64,000 bases of DNA from NCBI GenBank assembly GCA_003225495.1, contig QIAJ01000128.1, positions 10,674 to 74,673 on the forward strand. The letters are read 5' to 3'. Of this stretch, positions 54,297-63,940 are shown one piece after another. Each line of letters begins with the position of its first letter. Within the stretch, counting starts at the first letter, position 1. Source of the stretch: Acidobacteriota bacterium (GTDB lineage: Bacteria > Acidobacteriota > Terriglobia > Terriglobales > Acidobacteriaceae). The notes under the pieces are model-generated. The model saw nothing but the letters and a program-made list of their open reading frames with translations. It was not told where the DNA came from and searched no databases. The position numbers and the translations under genes were made by a program.

Positions 54297-54665
54297 TCAT
54301 CCATCTTCCCGATACTGAATAGCCTCCCAGAAGCCGATCCAGACGTTGAGCACGCCCAGACCCGTGCAGACCCCGCGGACGAAGCCGGTGGCAAAGATGG
54401 CGCGCAGCGTGGGATAGGGCAAAAGCAGATGGTTGTCGCCCCACTCCGGACGCCAGGGCAGGATCATCAGCATGACCCCGATGGTGGCGCACAGAAAGAC
54501 GAACATCAGCACTCCCAACCGCAGCAGCCAGATGCGCACTGCTGACCGCGGTCCACGGGAAGCGGCTCCCTGAACGGCCTGGGGCTCCGGTGGATGAGAT
54601 CGCGGCTGAAGTTCCGGCAAGTCAGTGGAACTGCGTGCCAGGGGCAACTTGGGGTCGGAGATCAT
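54297..54665 (-). CDS. Small membrane protein, unknown function
   Basis: A 122-residue protein: a Pro-rich first 40 residues (cytoplasmic), then two hydrophobic helices (VRIWLLRLGVLMFVFLCATIGVMLMIL and FVRGVCTGLGVLNVWIGFWEAI). The loop between has PWRPEWGDNHLLLPYPTLR. I do not recognise a family. It lies between the TPR gene and the LOG gene on the same strand. Confidence 0.65.
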   Translation of the reverse strand: MISDPKLPLARSSTDLPELQPRSHPPEPQAVQGAASRGPRSAVRIWLLRLGVLMFVFLCATIGVMLMILPWRPEWGDNHLLLPYPTLRAIFATGFVRGVCTGLGVLNVWIGFWEAIQYREDG

Positions 54666-54736
54666 CGAATGCGTTCTGATGTGGGTGAGAGACCCGAGGG
54701 CATCCCCGAAGCAAGATTGCGCCCCACTGCTGCATT

Positions 54737-57700
54737 CTACGACTTCAGGGCCTGAATGCGCTCGCCAACGTCCCGATAATCGATGTTTCCGCCGTAGACG
54801 GCCGTGAAATGGCGTAAGGCGGCTGGTTTGTCCCGGGCCGCTTCGCAGGCGGAGCCGAGTTCGTAATGGATCGCGAGCCGGGCTTCTTGATCAAGTCCCG
54901 GTATGGTGAGCGCCTTTTCAAACCAGCGAATGGCAGCGTCCGGAACGCCTTTGTCGAGAAAGCACTGGGCGAGCCACGTGTAAGTCTGAACGATCTGAAC
55001 GAACGAATGTCCACGCTCGATGGAGTTGCAGACCTTCTGCAGTTCCGCTATGGCTTCGTCGAGCAAGCCCATTTCGCGGAAGGCGACTCCGAGGTTGTAA
55101 TGCGTCTCCGGATCTTCATCGGCAGTGGCTACGTCCTCTTCGAGTTCTTGCTTGAGTTCGCCGAACATTTCGGACAGATCCACGCTCTGTTGGGGATGCA
55201 TCGCCTCGGCGCCAGCACCAAGCGGGCGGACGGCAGTCGGGGCGTAGCTAAGTGTGGCTGCGCTTCCGGCTGCGGCTGCGCTCGCCGAAGCTGCTGCCGC
55301 CGGCATTACCTGCGGAGCCAAAGGAACTGGTGCTTGCGCTACCGGTTGGCGCTCGGGCGCGCGCCGCGGCGCCGGTGCGACGGTTGTGGGCGGCTCAGGA
55401 GCAGCTTTGGGCTTCGACGGCGCCGTTTGGGGCCACGCGGGTATGGCTTGCGTCGGAGCGGGCGCTGGTGGAGCGGCTTCGACTTCGGGAAAAGAGTCAC
55501 CCAGCGATTTTTCCAGGTCGGACACAAACGAAGACAGGTCGTCGGCCTCAACCATCTCGGACGCGGCTTGAACCACTTCGGCGACTGGTTCCTGAGCGGG
55601 GACGGCATGGTCGTACCCTGACAGCTGTTCCACGGGCGTCTCAGGCTGGGCAGCAAGCTCCGATTCCACTTCAATTTCGAAATCCTGAGAATCGGATGGG
55701 GAAGTCCCGGCGATATCGGGTACAGGCTCCGCCTCGGCAGCCTTGCTTCCAGCAGCTTTGATCTGGAGATGGACCGCATCGATGATGCTGCGATCGTTGG
55801 TCAGAGATTTGAGGCGGGCGAAAGCAGCCTGCGCCTGGTCCCGCATGAAGTGCTCAAGGTAGAAGCGGATTTCTTCGACGACTTCTGCAATTTCTGAAGC
55901 GCGATCTTCGGCATTGAAAGCGCGAGCGGGCTCCTCGGCATGCGTCTCGGACGGGGGAGTCGCAACCGAAGATTCCGAATCAGCCCACTCGGAAGACAGG
56001 TCTTCGGCGGGTTGAAGTGCGTCGGGAACCACCTGCACGGAAAATTCTTCCTGCGGCGGCTCAATCTGTTCCGTAGTAAAACCGTACTCGGCGGCAGCCG
56101 GAGACGGTGCGGCTGGCCAAGGCGCGGTTGAAGCGGTGGCCGCCGCAACAGCAGCGGGTATCGCCTTTGCAGCTGCTGGAACTGCTTTTGGCGGAGGCGC
56201 AGCTGCGGCGCGCTCTTCGTACCGAACAGCCAATTCTCCGTAGCGCACTGCTTCGTCAGGGAATCCGGCGTCGTGATAAGCGGTCTCGAGAGTCCGGCAG
56301 CAGACTGCAGCTTCCGTGAAACGCAAATTGCGAGTGTGCAGCGCCGCCAGACGCTGGTTCAGTCGGACGTCGCTGGGCGCCTGTGGCAAAGCTCCCAACA
56401 GCGGTACGATGGCTTTGTCCGGCAAATTGTAGGAAAGGAACAGATCCGCATCCGTGATGGCTGAACGCACAGCGATGGCAATATCGTCTGGGTAAGACTG
56501 GTCCACAGGGGGCGCAGTCGCTTCCAATTCCTCGACGATCACGGCGCCCTCTTCGGCGGTAATGAGCCGGGTCGTGGGGGATGCTTCTTCCATGTGCGCC
56601 AGAACCTGCTGGTAATTCTGCATGTGCAGCGTGTTCTGAGGCTCGAGCGTGGCCAGCATCTTGTAGAGATCACGGGCTCGGGGGAAGTCTCCGGTCTTGA
56701 CCGAGGCGTGGGCTAGAAGTTCGGTGACTTCGCCGACGTGCGTGCTTTCTCCCGCCTTGTTGAGAAGCTTGAGAAGACCATCCAGCGCGCCGACATCGTC
56801 GCGCACATGCGAGATCATCGTGTGCAGGCTGGAGAGCAACTTGGTGGAATCAGCGGCCAGCAGGCGATCGGCGTGCTGTACGTAAACTTCGAGAGCCAGT
56901 TGATACTGCCCCGCGTGCGAGCAACCTTCGGCCAGGAGGAACAAGCCTTCGGGGTCGTTGTGCACCGACAGCAGTTTGTCAGCGAGAGGCGCTGCCTGCT
57001 GCAGTTTGCCAGTCTGAAGATAAGCCTTGAGCAGATCGCGCAGACCTTCAGGATGAGAATCGAGATCGGGCGCCTTCTCGAGGAACTGAATTGCTTTCTT
57101 GGGATCGTCGGCTTCGAGGGCCGCGCGTCCGCGGAGCAGCAGTACATAACTGTTTCCGGGATCGAGTACCAGCATGCGCTGGAGGATCTCCTCGGAGGTG
57201 GCGAGCGATCCTCGCGAGCGCGCGGATTCTGCGGCCGCGCTGAAAATTTCCCAGGCTTCGGTCTTCTTGCCCAGCTTGACGTAAACCTCGGCCAGCTTGA
57301 CGCGCATCGCGACGTTTTCCGGGTCCATTTCCAGGACTTTCTGGAATAAACGAATCGCCTGCTCGAAGTCGCCATTCTTCATGAAGTCTTCGGCGACCTG
57401 CAGATATTGCGCGCGCGCGTCGTTGAAGAGCCCTTGCTGGGTGTAAAGTTCGGCCAGTTTCAAAGATCCATCGACGCTTGGATGGATCTTGGTGATCTTC
57501 TTGTACATCGCGATGCCCTTGACCGTGAAACCTTGCGCGGCATAGGCATCGCCAACACTCTTAAAACATTCAATGGCTTTGGCAGTATCGCCGAGACGGG
57601 CGTACAAGTCCCCCACCGTGTTGTTCACGGTAAGGTCTTTGGGATCGTTTTTAAGAATCTTCTCGTACTCGGAAATGGCGTTCTGAATCTTGCCCTGCTG

Positions 57701-57760
57701 GACAAACTTTTCCGCCGTACCGAGAAGCTTCTGTTTGTTGAAGCCGAAACCAAACGCCAT
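54737..57760 (-). CDS. Large TPR-repeat protein
   Basis: A 1007-residue protein: the N-terminal 400 residues are TPR repeats (KIQNAISEYEKILKNDPKDLTVNNTVGDLYARLGDTAKAIECFKS, FEQAIRLFQKVLEMDPENVAMRVKLAEVYVKLGKK). A Pro/Ala/Glu-rich, probably disordered middle follows (residues 510-850). A further TPR set near the C-terminus includes THYNLGVAFREMGLLDEAIAELQKV. No signal peptide; it begins with GFGFNKQKLLGTAEKF. Probably a cytoplasmic scaffold for a multiprotein machine; the partner is unknown. It is the largest gene in the window and stands alone. Confidence 0.9.
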   Translation of the reverse strand: MAFGFGFNKQKLLGTAEKFVQQGKIQNAISEYEKILKNDPKDLTVNNTVGDLYARLGDTAKAIECFKSVGDAYAAQGFTVKGIAMYKKITKIHPSVDGSLKLAELYTQQGLFNDARAQYLQVAEDFMKNGDFEQAIRLFQKVLEMDPENVAMRVKLAEVYVKLGKKTEAWEIFSAAAESARSRGSLATSEEILQRMLVLDPGNSYVLLLRGRAALEADDPKKAIQFLEKAPDLDSHPEGLRDLLKAYLQTGKLQQAAPLADKLLSVHNDPEGLFLLAEGCSHAGQYQLALEVYVQHADRLLAADSTKLLSSLHTMISHVRDDVGALDGLLKLLNKAGESTHVGEVTELLAHASVKTGDFPRARDLYKMLATLEPQNTLHMQNYQQVLAHMEEASPTTRLITAEEGAVIVEELEATAPPVDQSYPDDIAIAVRSAITDADLFLSYNLPDKAIVPLLGALPQAPSDVRLNQRLAALHTRNLRFTEAAVCCRTLETAYHDAGFPDEAVRYGELAVRYEERAAAAPPPKAVPAAAKAIPAAVAAATASTAPWPAAPSPAAAEYGFTTEQIEPPQEEFSVQVVPDALQPAEDLSSEWADSESSVATPPSETHAEEPARAFNAEDRASEIAEVVEEIRFYLEHFMRDQAQAAFARLKSLTNDRSIIDAVHLQIKAAGSKAAEAEPVPDIAGTSPSDSQDFEIEVESELAAQPETPVEQLSGYDHAVPAQEPVAEVVQAASEMVEADDLSSFVSDLEKSLGDSFPEVEAAPPAPAPTQAIPAWPQTAPSKPKAAPEPPTTVAPAPRRAPERQPVAQAPVPLAPQVMPAAAASASAAAAGSAATLSYAPTAVRPLGAGAEAMHPQQSVDLSEMFGELKQELEEDVATADEDPETHYNLGVAFREMGLLDEAIAELQKVCNSIERGHSFVQIVQTYTWLAQCFLDKGVPDAAIRWFEKALTIPGLDQEARLAIHYELGSACEAARDKPAALRHFTAVYGGNIDYRDVGERIQALKS

Positions 57761-58042
57761 ATAAGTGCGGACTCCAGCCTTGATTCCCGCTGAACGCCCA
57801 CCAATCGTCGGAGCGTTGCTGAACGGGTCCCAACTTCACCGGGCATTCCCGGGTGAAACACCTGCCGCCGTCCCGAAACCTGGTCGCGACAAAGCTCATT
57901 GTAAGGCTGGGCCGGAAGAACCGTATGGTTACCAAGGATTACCAAAGGGGAGTGTACGAGTGGGGCGGAACGGGAATTGGGGTTCGAGAACCAGATTAAG
58001 GGGGAAAATTCGTCCAGGCACGATCAGAAACCCGAGGTCGAA

Positions 58043-58471
58043 CTATTCACGGCTTCTTGACTCCGCCCAGCGCCGTCGCACTCCCGCCAAGAACTTTTCC
58101 TTGTCCTCTCGCATTAGGCGGACCAGCGCTTGATTACCGGTCTCTTCATGGTCGGCGGCCCAGAGCACCATCTCGGTCATCACCGGAGCGAGAGCAATAC
58201 CTTTTTCGGTAAGGAGGTAAATCCGCTTGCGGCCGTCGGTCGGGTCGGGTTCGGTGGTGATGACTCCGTAGGAGATCAGTTTTCGCAGACGATCGGCCAG
58301 GATATTCGTGGCGATTCTCTCGTATGAATCGAGGAATTCCTTGAAGGTGCGCGATCCACGCAACATCATGTCGCGAATAATCAACAGTGACCAGCGATCT
58401 CCCAGCATCTCGATGGAAGCATTCAGCGGACAGCCGGACCGGCGCGCCGGTCCTGGCTTTTTTCTGGTCAC
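58043..58471 (-). CDS. HxlR-family transcriptional regulator
   Basis: A 142-residue winged-helix protein of the HxlR family: CPLNASIEMLGDRWSLLIIRDMMLRGSRTFKEF (Cys in the sensing position), ATNILADRLRKLISYGVI, and the wing TDGRKRIYLLTEKG. The start is GTG 58471; the predicted promoter (TTGCAA-16-TAGAAT on the minus strand) would start transcription at that base, giving a leaderless mRNA. A perfect palindrome overlaps the promoter. Target is probably itself and the divergent doxX gene. Confidence 0.88.
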   Translation of the reverse strand: MTRKKPGPARRSGCPLNASIEMLGDRWSLLIIRDMMLRGSRTFKEFLDSYERIATNILADRLRKLISYGVITTEPDPTDGRKRIYLLTEKGIALAPVMTEMVLWAADHEETGNQALVRLMREDKEKFLAGVRRRWAESRSRE

Positions 58472-58477
58472 ATTTTT

Positions 58478-58508
58478 ATTCTAGCATATCACTTGCATTT
58501 TGCAAGTG
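58478..58508 (-). promoter_or_regulatory. Promoter and palindromic operator of hxlR-like gene
   Basis: CACTTGCA-TTT-TGCAAGTG (58490-58508) is a perfect 8-3-8 palindrome. On the minus strand it contains TTGCAA (58505-58500) as -35, spaced 16 bases from TAGAAT (58483-58478). Binding of the regulator would block its own promoter. Confidence 0.65.
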
Positions 58509-58714
58509 AAGTATTGCATACTCTCCCGTGAAATTGAATTCTCTGGAAGGGCGAGGTTTTGAAAGGAAGTGTCGCGTACAGTGGATGTTTCGAAAAATTT
58601 GGCATCCATGTCGATACGGCTGTTGCTCATTCGTCGTGAAAGTAGAGCGGGGTAAGCCGGCAGTTCCGGCAGACGGGCTCGCTTCTCATTTATTGACATC
58701 CGGAGGAAACGCTC

Positions 58715-59122
58715 ATGCAAACAACGAACCATGGTGCTCCTGCTTCAACCAAGAAACTCTGGGCTGGACGTATTCTCAGCGGTCTCGCAATTCTATTCCT
58801 GTTGATGGACGGCATCATAAAATTGGTCAATCCGGCTCCGGTCGTCAAGGGAATGATTCGCTTGGGATATCCTCTGAACCTGACGGCTACCATTGGAATC
58901 ATTCTCCTCACGTGTGTGGTGATTCATGCGATTCCACAGACGTCGATACTGGGAGCGATCCTGCTGACTGGCTATCTTGGTGGCGCGGTCGCGAGCCAAC
59001 TCCGTGTTGGCGAACCATTGTTCAGTAATGTGCTGTTCCCGATCTATATGGCCGCGTTCATCTGGGGAGGGCTGTATCTGCGGGATGACAGGTTACGCGC
59101 GCTCGTTTCGTTTCGAAGATAG
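58715..59122 (+). CDS. DoxX family membrane protein
   Basis: A 135-residue protein with four hydrophobic helices (residues 15-35, 60-75, 80-100, 105-125). It matches the DoxX-like family (AGRILSGLAILFLLMDGIIKLVNPAPVVKGMIRLGYP; LTGYLGGAVASQLRVGEP). ATG 58715 has GGAGG eight bases upstream. The divergent HxlR regulator probably controls it, an arrangement seen for other DoxX genes. Role likely in quinone or thiol redox at the membrane. Confidence 0.87.
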   Translation: MQTTNHGAPASTKKLWAGRILSGLAILFLLMDGIIKLVNPAPVVKGMIRLGYPLNLTATIGIILLTCVVIHAIPQTSILGAILLTGYLGGAVASQLRVGEPLFSNVLFPIYMAAFIWGGLYLRDDRLRALVSFRR

Positions 59123-59173
59123 TCGTTTCACAAACTTAGCGGTCTATCACAAATTCTTAATCGAGGAGAGTTC

Positions 59174-59776
59174 ATGAAGAAAGTTTTATCGCTGCTGTGC
59201 ACGCTATTGTTGATGGGAGTCGCATCATTTGGTCAGACGCTGACGCAGGCGGATCGGGATAAAGGCATAAAGTATCTCGAACAGACTCGCGACGCAATTG
59301 TTACGGCAACCACGGGACTGTCGGATGGCCAGATGAAGTTCAAGCCGGCTCCAGACCGCTGGTCGGTGGCGGAGACGCTCGAACACATTGCCTTGGCTGA
59401 AGATTTCCTTTACCAGAATGTGACCGACAAAATCATGAAATCCCCCGCGGGAGCTGCCGACCGCGACACCGCAAAAGCGGATGCCATGGTTCTGGCAATG
59501 ATTCCAGATCGCAGTCATAAAGCACAGGCGCCGCCTCCGCTGGTGCCGACCGGACGCTGGAGTCCGTCTGAGACGCTTGCGCATTTCCAAAAGAGCCGGA
59601 CTCAGACGATCGCGTTTCTGCAAACAACGCCTGACTTGCGGGAACACGTTGCGGAAAGTCCGCTCGGCCAGCCGTTGGATGCTTACGAATGGCTGCTATT
59701 CGTGGCTGCTCACAGCGATCGGCATACAAAACAAATCCTTGAAGTGAAGGCGGATCCGAACTTTCCTAAGAAATAA
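59174..59776 (+). CDS. Exported DinB-family protein
   Basis: A 200-residue DinB-fold protein with a cleavable signal peptide (LLCTLLLMGVASFGQ), unlike most DinB proteins. Ligand His residues are at LEHIALAEDF and FVAAHSDRHTKQI. PAPDRWSVAETLEHI is the DinB hallmark. GAGGAG precedes the ATG. It follows doxX by 52 bp and may be in its operon. It may have a periplasmic metal-dependent function; the substrate is unknown. Confidence 0.85.
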   Translation: MKKVLSLLCTLLLMGVASFGQTLTQADRDKGIKYLEQTRDAIVTATTGLSDGQMKFKPAPDRWSVAETLEHIALAEDFLYQNVTDKIMKSPAGAADRDTAKADAMVLAMIPDRSHKAQAPPPLVPTGRWSPSETLAHFQKSRTQTIAFLQTTPDLREHVAESPLGQPLDAYEWLLFVAAHSDRHTKQILEVKADPNFPKK

Positions 59777-59900
59777 GGGCGCATCTAGAAGGGGATGTCG
59801 AATTTGAAGTAGTCTGATCGTCTACACATAGGCGGCCCGGAGAAACGCCGAAAACTCAACTCATAAACAGCTGATTAAAAGAAAATAAGGAGACTTAAAT

Positions 59901-60371
59901 ATGCAAACCGAAAAAGCACCGACGCACGAACAAGCAAAACTCCACCTGCAAATTTATGAAATGCGTCGTGAGGCGCGGCTGCGCCAAGGACGGGACTGGT
60001 ACTTCAAAAACTACCATCCACAGAACATCGATGAAGCCATGCGCATTGCCGCGCCCGGCACCGAAGCTGGCGCCTTCGTGGGAATGGTACTCAGTTATTG
60101 GGAGCAAGCCTGCGCTTTACTCAACTATGGACTGCTGCACGAAGACCTCTTCTTTGAGACGAACGGGGAATTTTTCGGAGTCTGGGAACTCGCTAAGACT
60201 GTTGTGCCGCAAGCTCGGGATCGGTGGGCGTACAAAGGACACCTCGCCCACATGGAAAAGGCTGCGCAGCGCTATGAGACCTGGATAGAAGGCCGGTCAC
60301 CGGGTCATATAGCCGCGATGCGCGGATTTATGAAACAGATGCTTGATCAGCAGGCTGCCAAGGCAGCCTGA
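59901..60371 (+). CDS. DUF4760-like hypothetical protein
   Basis: A 156-residue helical soluble protein ([67 protein letters not shown]). The W-EQ[14 protein letters not shown] part resembles DUF4760-type proteins. No enzyme motif is seen. AAGGAG lies eight bases before the ATG. It stands between the DinB gene and the BNR gene. Confidence 0.75.
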   Translation: MQTEKAPTHEQAKLHLQIYEMRREARLRQGRDWYFKNYHPQNIDEAMRIAAPGTEAGAFVGMVLSYWEQACALLNYGLLHEDLFFETNGEFFGVWELAKTVVPQARDRWAYKGHLAHMEKAAQRYETWIEGRSPGHIAAMRGFMKQMLDQQAAKAA

Positions 60372-60472
60372 TTGAGCTGACCCGGAGTGAGCCTGGATTC
60401 GGCCGCCGCGATAGCGGCTCCGATAAGCGGGCTCACTTCTCAATTCTTTCAAAATTCAACAGGAGATGCGGG

Positions 60473-61645
60473 ATGAGCAAAGTACGAGTACTCGTCGGGA
60501 CGCGCAAGGGCGCATTCATTCTAGAGTCAGACGGCAAGCGTGAAAAATGGGAAATCAGCGGGCCTCATTTTGCAGGCTGGGAGATGTATCACTTAAAGGG
60601 ATCGCCAGCCGATCCGAATCGCATTTACGCCTCGCAGACCAGCGGATGGTTCGGGCAGATCGTTCAACGCTCCGACGATGGCGGAAAGAACTGGCACCAG
60701 CCCGGAACGCCCGCTGGAGAGTCCGCGGCGCCCGGCCCGCCGAAAGGTGAGAGCAACAAGTTCGCATATGACGATGCCGCTCGGCCGCTGACAACGCATC
60801 AGTGGTACGACGGCACGCAGCATCCCTGGGAGTTCAAACGGGTCTGGCACCTGGAACCGTCGCTGTCCGATCCGGAGACCGTCTATGCGGGCGTGGAAGA
60901 CGCGGCGATTTTCCGGTCTACCGATGGCGGACAGAACTGGAAGGAACTGCCCGGGCTTCGCGGCCATGGCACCGGGCCGAAGTGGCAGCCCGGGGCGGGC
61001 GGTATGTGTCTGCACACCATTATTCTTGATCCGAGCAATCCACAGCGGATGTATATTGCAATTTCCGCAGCAGGCGCTTTCCGCACCGATGATGGTGGCA
61101 AGAACTGGAAACCGATCAACCGCGGCCTGAAGTCGCAGTACATTCCTGATCCGAACGCGGAGGTAGGACACTGCGTTCATCACATCGCGATGAACCCGAA
61201 ACGACCAGGGGTGCTGTTCATGCAGAAGCACTGGGACGTGATGCGAAGCGACGATGCCGGCGATAACTGGAAAGAAGTCAGCGGAAACTTGCCGACCGAC
61301 TTCGGATTTGTGATCGATGTGCATTCGCACGAGCCGGAGACGATTTATGTCGTCCCGATCAAGAGCGACTCGGAACACTACGTGCATGAGGGCAAGCTGC
61401 GCGTTTACCGCAGCCGTAGCGGCGGAAACGAATGGGAGGCGCTGACCAAAGGCCTTCCGCAGAAAGACTGCTACGTGAACGTTCTCCGCGACGCCATGGC
61501 GGTCGACACGCTCGACAAGTGCGGTGTGTATTTTGGCACCACCGGCGGGCAGGTGTACGCGTCGAATGATGCGGGCGATAGCTGGAATCCGATCGTGCGA
61601 GACTTGCCGGCAGTGCTCTCGGTTGAGGTGCAGACGCTGGCGTAA
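60473..61645 (+). CDS. BNR/sortilin-like beta-propeller protein
   Basis: A 390-residue protein of BNR/Asp-box repeats ([65 protein letters not shown]), a seven-bladed sialidase-like propeller. It has no signal peptide and no obvious catalytic sialidase residues. AGGAG is upstream of the ATG. It is 22 bp from the GH13 gene, followed by a MoaD-like gene, so an operon is likely. Substrate or binding partner unknown. Confidence 0.85.
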   Translation: MSKVRVLVGTRKGAFILESDGKREKWEISGPHFAGWEMYHLKGSPADPNRIYASQTSGWFGQIVQRSDDGGKNWHQPGTPAGESAAPGPPKGESNKFAYDDAARPLTTHQWYDGTQHPWEFKRVWHLEPSLSDPETVYAGVEDAAIFRSTDGGQNWKELPGLRGHGTGPKWQPGAGGMCLHTIILDPSNPQRMYIAISAAGAFRTDDGGKNWKPINRGLKSQYIPDPNAEVGHCVHHIAMNPKRPGVLFMQKHWDVMRSDDAGDNWKEVSGNLPTDFGFVIDVHSHEPETIYVVPIKSDSEHYVHEGKLRVYRSRSGGNEWEALTKGLPQKDCYVNVLRDAMAVDTLDKCGVYFGTTGGQVYASNDAGDSWNPIVRDLPAVLSVEVQTLA

Positions 61646-61667
61646 GGGGACGGGTAGAAGAACATAG

Positions 61668-63368
61668 ATGCGTCGCCGGAAATTAATACTGCCTCTTTTC
61701 TTTATTGCCACTATGGCTTTGCCTTCCCGGAGCCAGCAAACGGCTGTCGATAAGGAAGGGCATCAATGGTGGCAGCACGCTGTCTTCTACGAGCTTTATC
61801 CGCGCAGCTTTGCGGATAGCAATAATGACGGGATCGGCGACATTCCAGGCGTCACGTCCAAGCTTGAGTACCTGCGCTGGCTGGGAGTCGATGCGATCTG
61901 GATTGCGCCGATGTTTCCGTCGCCGCATGTCGATTGGGGTTACGACGTGTCGGACTACTACAACGTCGATCCTGATTACGGCACGCTCCAGAACATGGAT
62001 GAGTTGCTCGCGAAGGCGAAGCAGCAGGATATTCGCGTGCTGCTCGACTTCGTCCTAACCTACACGTCGGATCAGAACAAGTGGTTTCAGGAGGCGAAGT
62101 CGTCGCGTTCCAATCCAAAGCGGGACTGGTACATCTGGCGCGATGGGAAGGGGCCGGGACAGCCGCCGAATAATTGGACTTCGCTCTTCGGCGGGTCGGC
62201 ATGGAAGTTCGATCCCGCCAGCGACCAGTGGTACTACCACTATTTCTATCCTCCCCAGCCCAATTTGAACTGGCGCAATCCCGAAGTTGAAAAAAATCTC
62301 TTCGATGTAACCCGCTGGTGGTACAAGCGCGGGGTGGCGGGATTTCGACTGGATGCGGTTGATGTCATGTATGTCGATTCGCAGTTCCGCGATAACCCTG
62401 TGGTGGGGACGGACAAGAATGCATTCGGCGATCCCGTCGAACGCGAAATCTATGACAAGAATCAGCCCGAACTGCATGGCGTGCTGCGGCGTCTGCGCAA
62501 GATAGCGGACGAAAATAACGCGGTCCTGATTGGCGAGACGTGGACGAGCGACATTGACCAGCTCCGAAAATATTATGGAGAACATAACGACGAAGTGAAC
62601 ATGCCCATGGACTTCATGTTCACGACCATCAACAAACTTTCGCCGGCGGATTTCCGCAAACAAATCCAGTGGGTCGACGGCTCCGGCGGCTGGCCGGTAT
62701 ACGTGCTGAGCAACCACGACATCCGCCGAGTCTACGACCGCTATGGCGACGGTCAACACAATGACCAGATCGCAAAACTGATGGCCTCGCTTTACCTGAC
62801 CCTTCGCGGCACACCGGTGATGTATTACGGCGAGGAAATTGGCATGGAGAATAACGATCCCAAGCGCCCGGAAGATGTGAAGGACTCGATGGGCAAGGCA
62901 GGCTGGCCTAAAGAAAAAGGCCGCGATGGCGAGCGCACGCCGATGCAGTGGAATGCGAAAGCCAATGCCGGATTCAGCGCTGTGGCTCCGTGGTTGCCGG
63001 TCGGAGCGCGTTACAAAAGCTATAACGTCGACATCCAGAAGAAGGATCCGAATTCGATTTTAAATTACTACCGGCTATTGCTCTCTCTTCGGCATACCAA
63101 CGCGGCTCTTCTGGAGGGCAAATATATCGCGTTGAATGAAGACGACCCCAACGTGCTTGCTTATGCACGCATCTACCAGACAAAAACGGTGCTCGTCGTC
63201 CTGAACATGAGCGGCGTCTTACAGAAAGTGCGCCTCGACCTTGCGTCGAAAGATATTCACGCCCATCCCGCGAAGACGTTGCTGTCATCGTTCGCCGCCC
63301 CGAAACAGGTCGATGTCGACGAGATTTCGGTGGAACCATTCGGGGCGTGGGTAGGAGAAATTCAATAA
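61668..63368 (+). CDS. Secreted GH13 alpha-glucosidase/amylase, altered region I
   Basis: A 566-residue GH13 enzyme with a signal peptide. Region II FRLDAVD (nucleophile D229), region III LIGETWT (acid/base E290) and region [11 protein letters not shown] (D351) are intact. Region I reads [12 protein letters not shown], where GH13 oligo-1,6-glucosidase/trehalulose-type enzymes have VxNHTSD: Asn-His became Thr131-Tyr132. Domain B and the C-terminal beta domain are of normal length. The family hydrolyses or isomerises alpha-glucosides; the altered region I makes activity uncertain. Confidence 0.85.
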   Translation: MRRRKLILPLFFIATMALPSRSQQTAVDKEGHQWWQHAVFYELYPRSFADSNNDGIGDIPGVTSKLEYLRWLGVDAIWIAPMFPSPHVDWGYDVSDYYNVDPDYGTLQNMDELLAKAKQQDIRVLLDFVLTYTSDQNKWFQEAKSSRSNPKRDWYIWRDGKGPGQPPNNWTSLFGGSAWKFDPASDQWYYHYFYPPQPNLNWRNPEVEKNLFDVTRWWYKRGVAGFRLDAVDVMYVDSQFRDNPVVGTDKNAFGDPVEREIYDKNQPELHGVLRRLRKIADENNAVLIGETWTSDIDQLRKYYGEHNDEVNMPMDFMFTTINKLSPADFRKQIQWVDGSGGWPVYVLSNHDIRRVYDRYGDGQHNDQIAKLMASLYLTLRGTPVMYYGEEIGMENNDPKRPEDVKDSMGKAGWPKEKGRDGERTPMQWNAKANAGFSAVAPWLPVGARYKSYNVDIQKKDPNSILNYYRLLLSLRHTNAALLEGKYIALNEDDPNVLAYARIYQTKTVLVVLNMSGVLQKVRLDLASKDIHAHPAKTLLSSFAAPKQVDVDEISVEPFGAWVGEIQ

Positions 63369-63369
63369 C

Positions 63370-63666
63370 ATGATCCGCGTCATACTGCCACAACATCTAC
63401 GGACGCTGGCGCACGTTGGCAGCGAAGTGCAGATTGACGTCGAAGGCCAGCCCACCCTTCGCTTGGTGCTGGATACTCTCGAAGCACGCTATCCAATGCT
63501 GCGCGGCACGATCCGCGATCACGGCACGCAACAGCGACGGCCATTTTTGCGGTTCTTTGCCTGCGAAGAGGACCTGTCTCATGAATCGCCGGACGCACCA
63601 CTGCCGGAGGCTGTCGTGTCGGGGAAGGAACCGCTGGTCGTTCTAGGGGCGATTGCGGGCGGGTGA
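63370..63666 (+). CDS. MoaD/ThiS-like ubiquitin-fold protein
   Basis: A 98-residue beta-grasp protein ([46 protein letters not shown]) ending in AIAGG, the C-terminal Gly-Gly that is adenylated and thiocarboxylated in MoaD, ThiS and CysO. The start is one base after the GH13 stop. No moaE, thiF or moeB is nearby. It is likely a sulfur carrier for an unidentified pathway. Its placement behind a BNR protein is a pairing I recall from other soil bacteria, but I cannot verify this here. Confidence 0.82.
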   Translation: MIRVILPQHLRTLAHVGSEVQIDVEGQPTLRLVLDTLEARYPMLRGTIRDHGTQQRRPFLRFFACEEDLSHESPDAPLPEAVVSGKEPLVVLGAIAGG

Positions 63667-63709
63667 GCAGCCACGTTTCCAGCAGGAAACTGCGTGCTAA
63701 CATTTGACT

Positions 63710-63940
63710 GTGTCCATCACCGATACAAGTTCCCGGGCGCACGCTGTCCAGTTCGAGGTTTTGCGGGGGATGCCGGGGGAAAAACGTCTGCTCATGGCAC
63801 TTGAAATGAGCCTGTTTGCTCGCGAGCTGGCCAAGGAGGGAATTCGGCGAGATCATCCAGAGTGGGCAGAAACACAGGTAGCGCGAGAACTCTTGAGGCT
63901 GGCATTCTTGCCGGAGCCACTGCCAGCGCAGCTGCTATGA
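63710..63940 (+). CDS. Small helical protein, antitoxin-like context
   Basis: About 76 residues from GTG 63710 (the track starts at TTG 63704). The sequence GEKRLLMALEMSLFARELAKEGIRRDHPEWAETQVARELLRLAFL resembles the short helical protein that often precedes a nucleotidyltransferase gene in bacteria. Its stop overlaps the ATG of the next gene (ATGA), which supports a two-gene unit. Function unknown. Confidence 0.6.
   Translation: MSITDTSSRAHAVQFEVLRGMPGEKRLLMALEMSLFARELAKEGIRRDHPEWAETQVARELLRLAFLPEPLPAQLL

Noticed and set aside
53346-54545. 399-residue plus-strand ORF opposite the LOG gene
   Set aside because: It is the antisense frame of two well-supported minus-strand genes.
60593-61711. 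372-residue minus-strand ORF opposite the BNR gene
   Set aside because: Antisense shadow; the plus-strand frame has regular Asp-box repeats.
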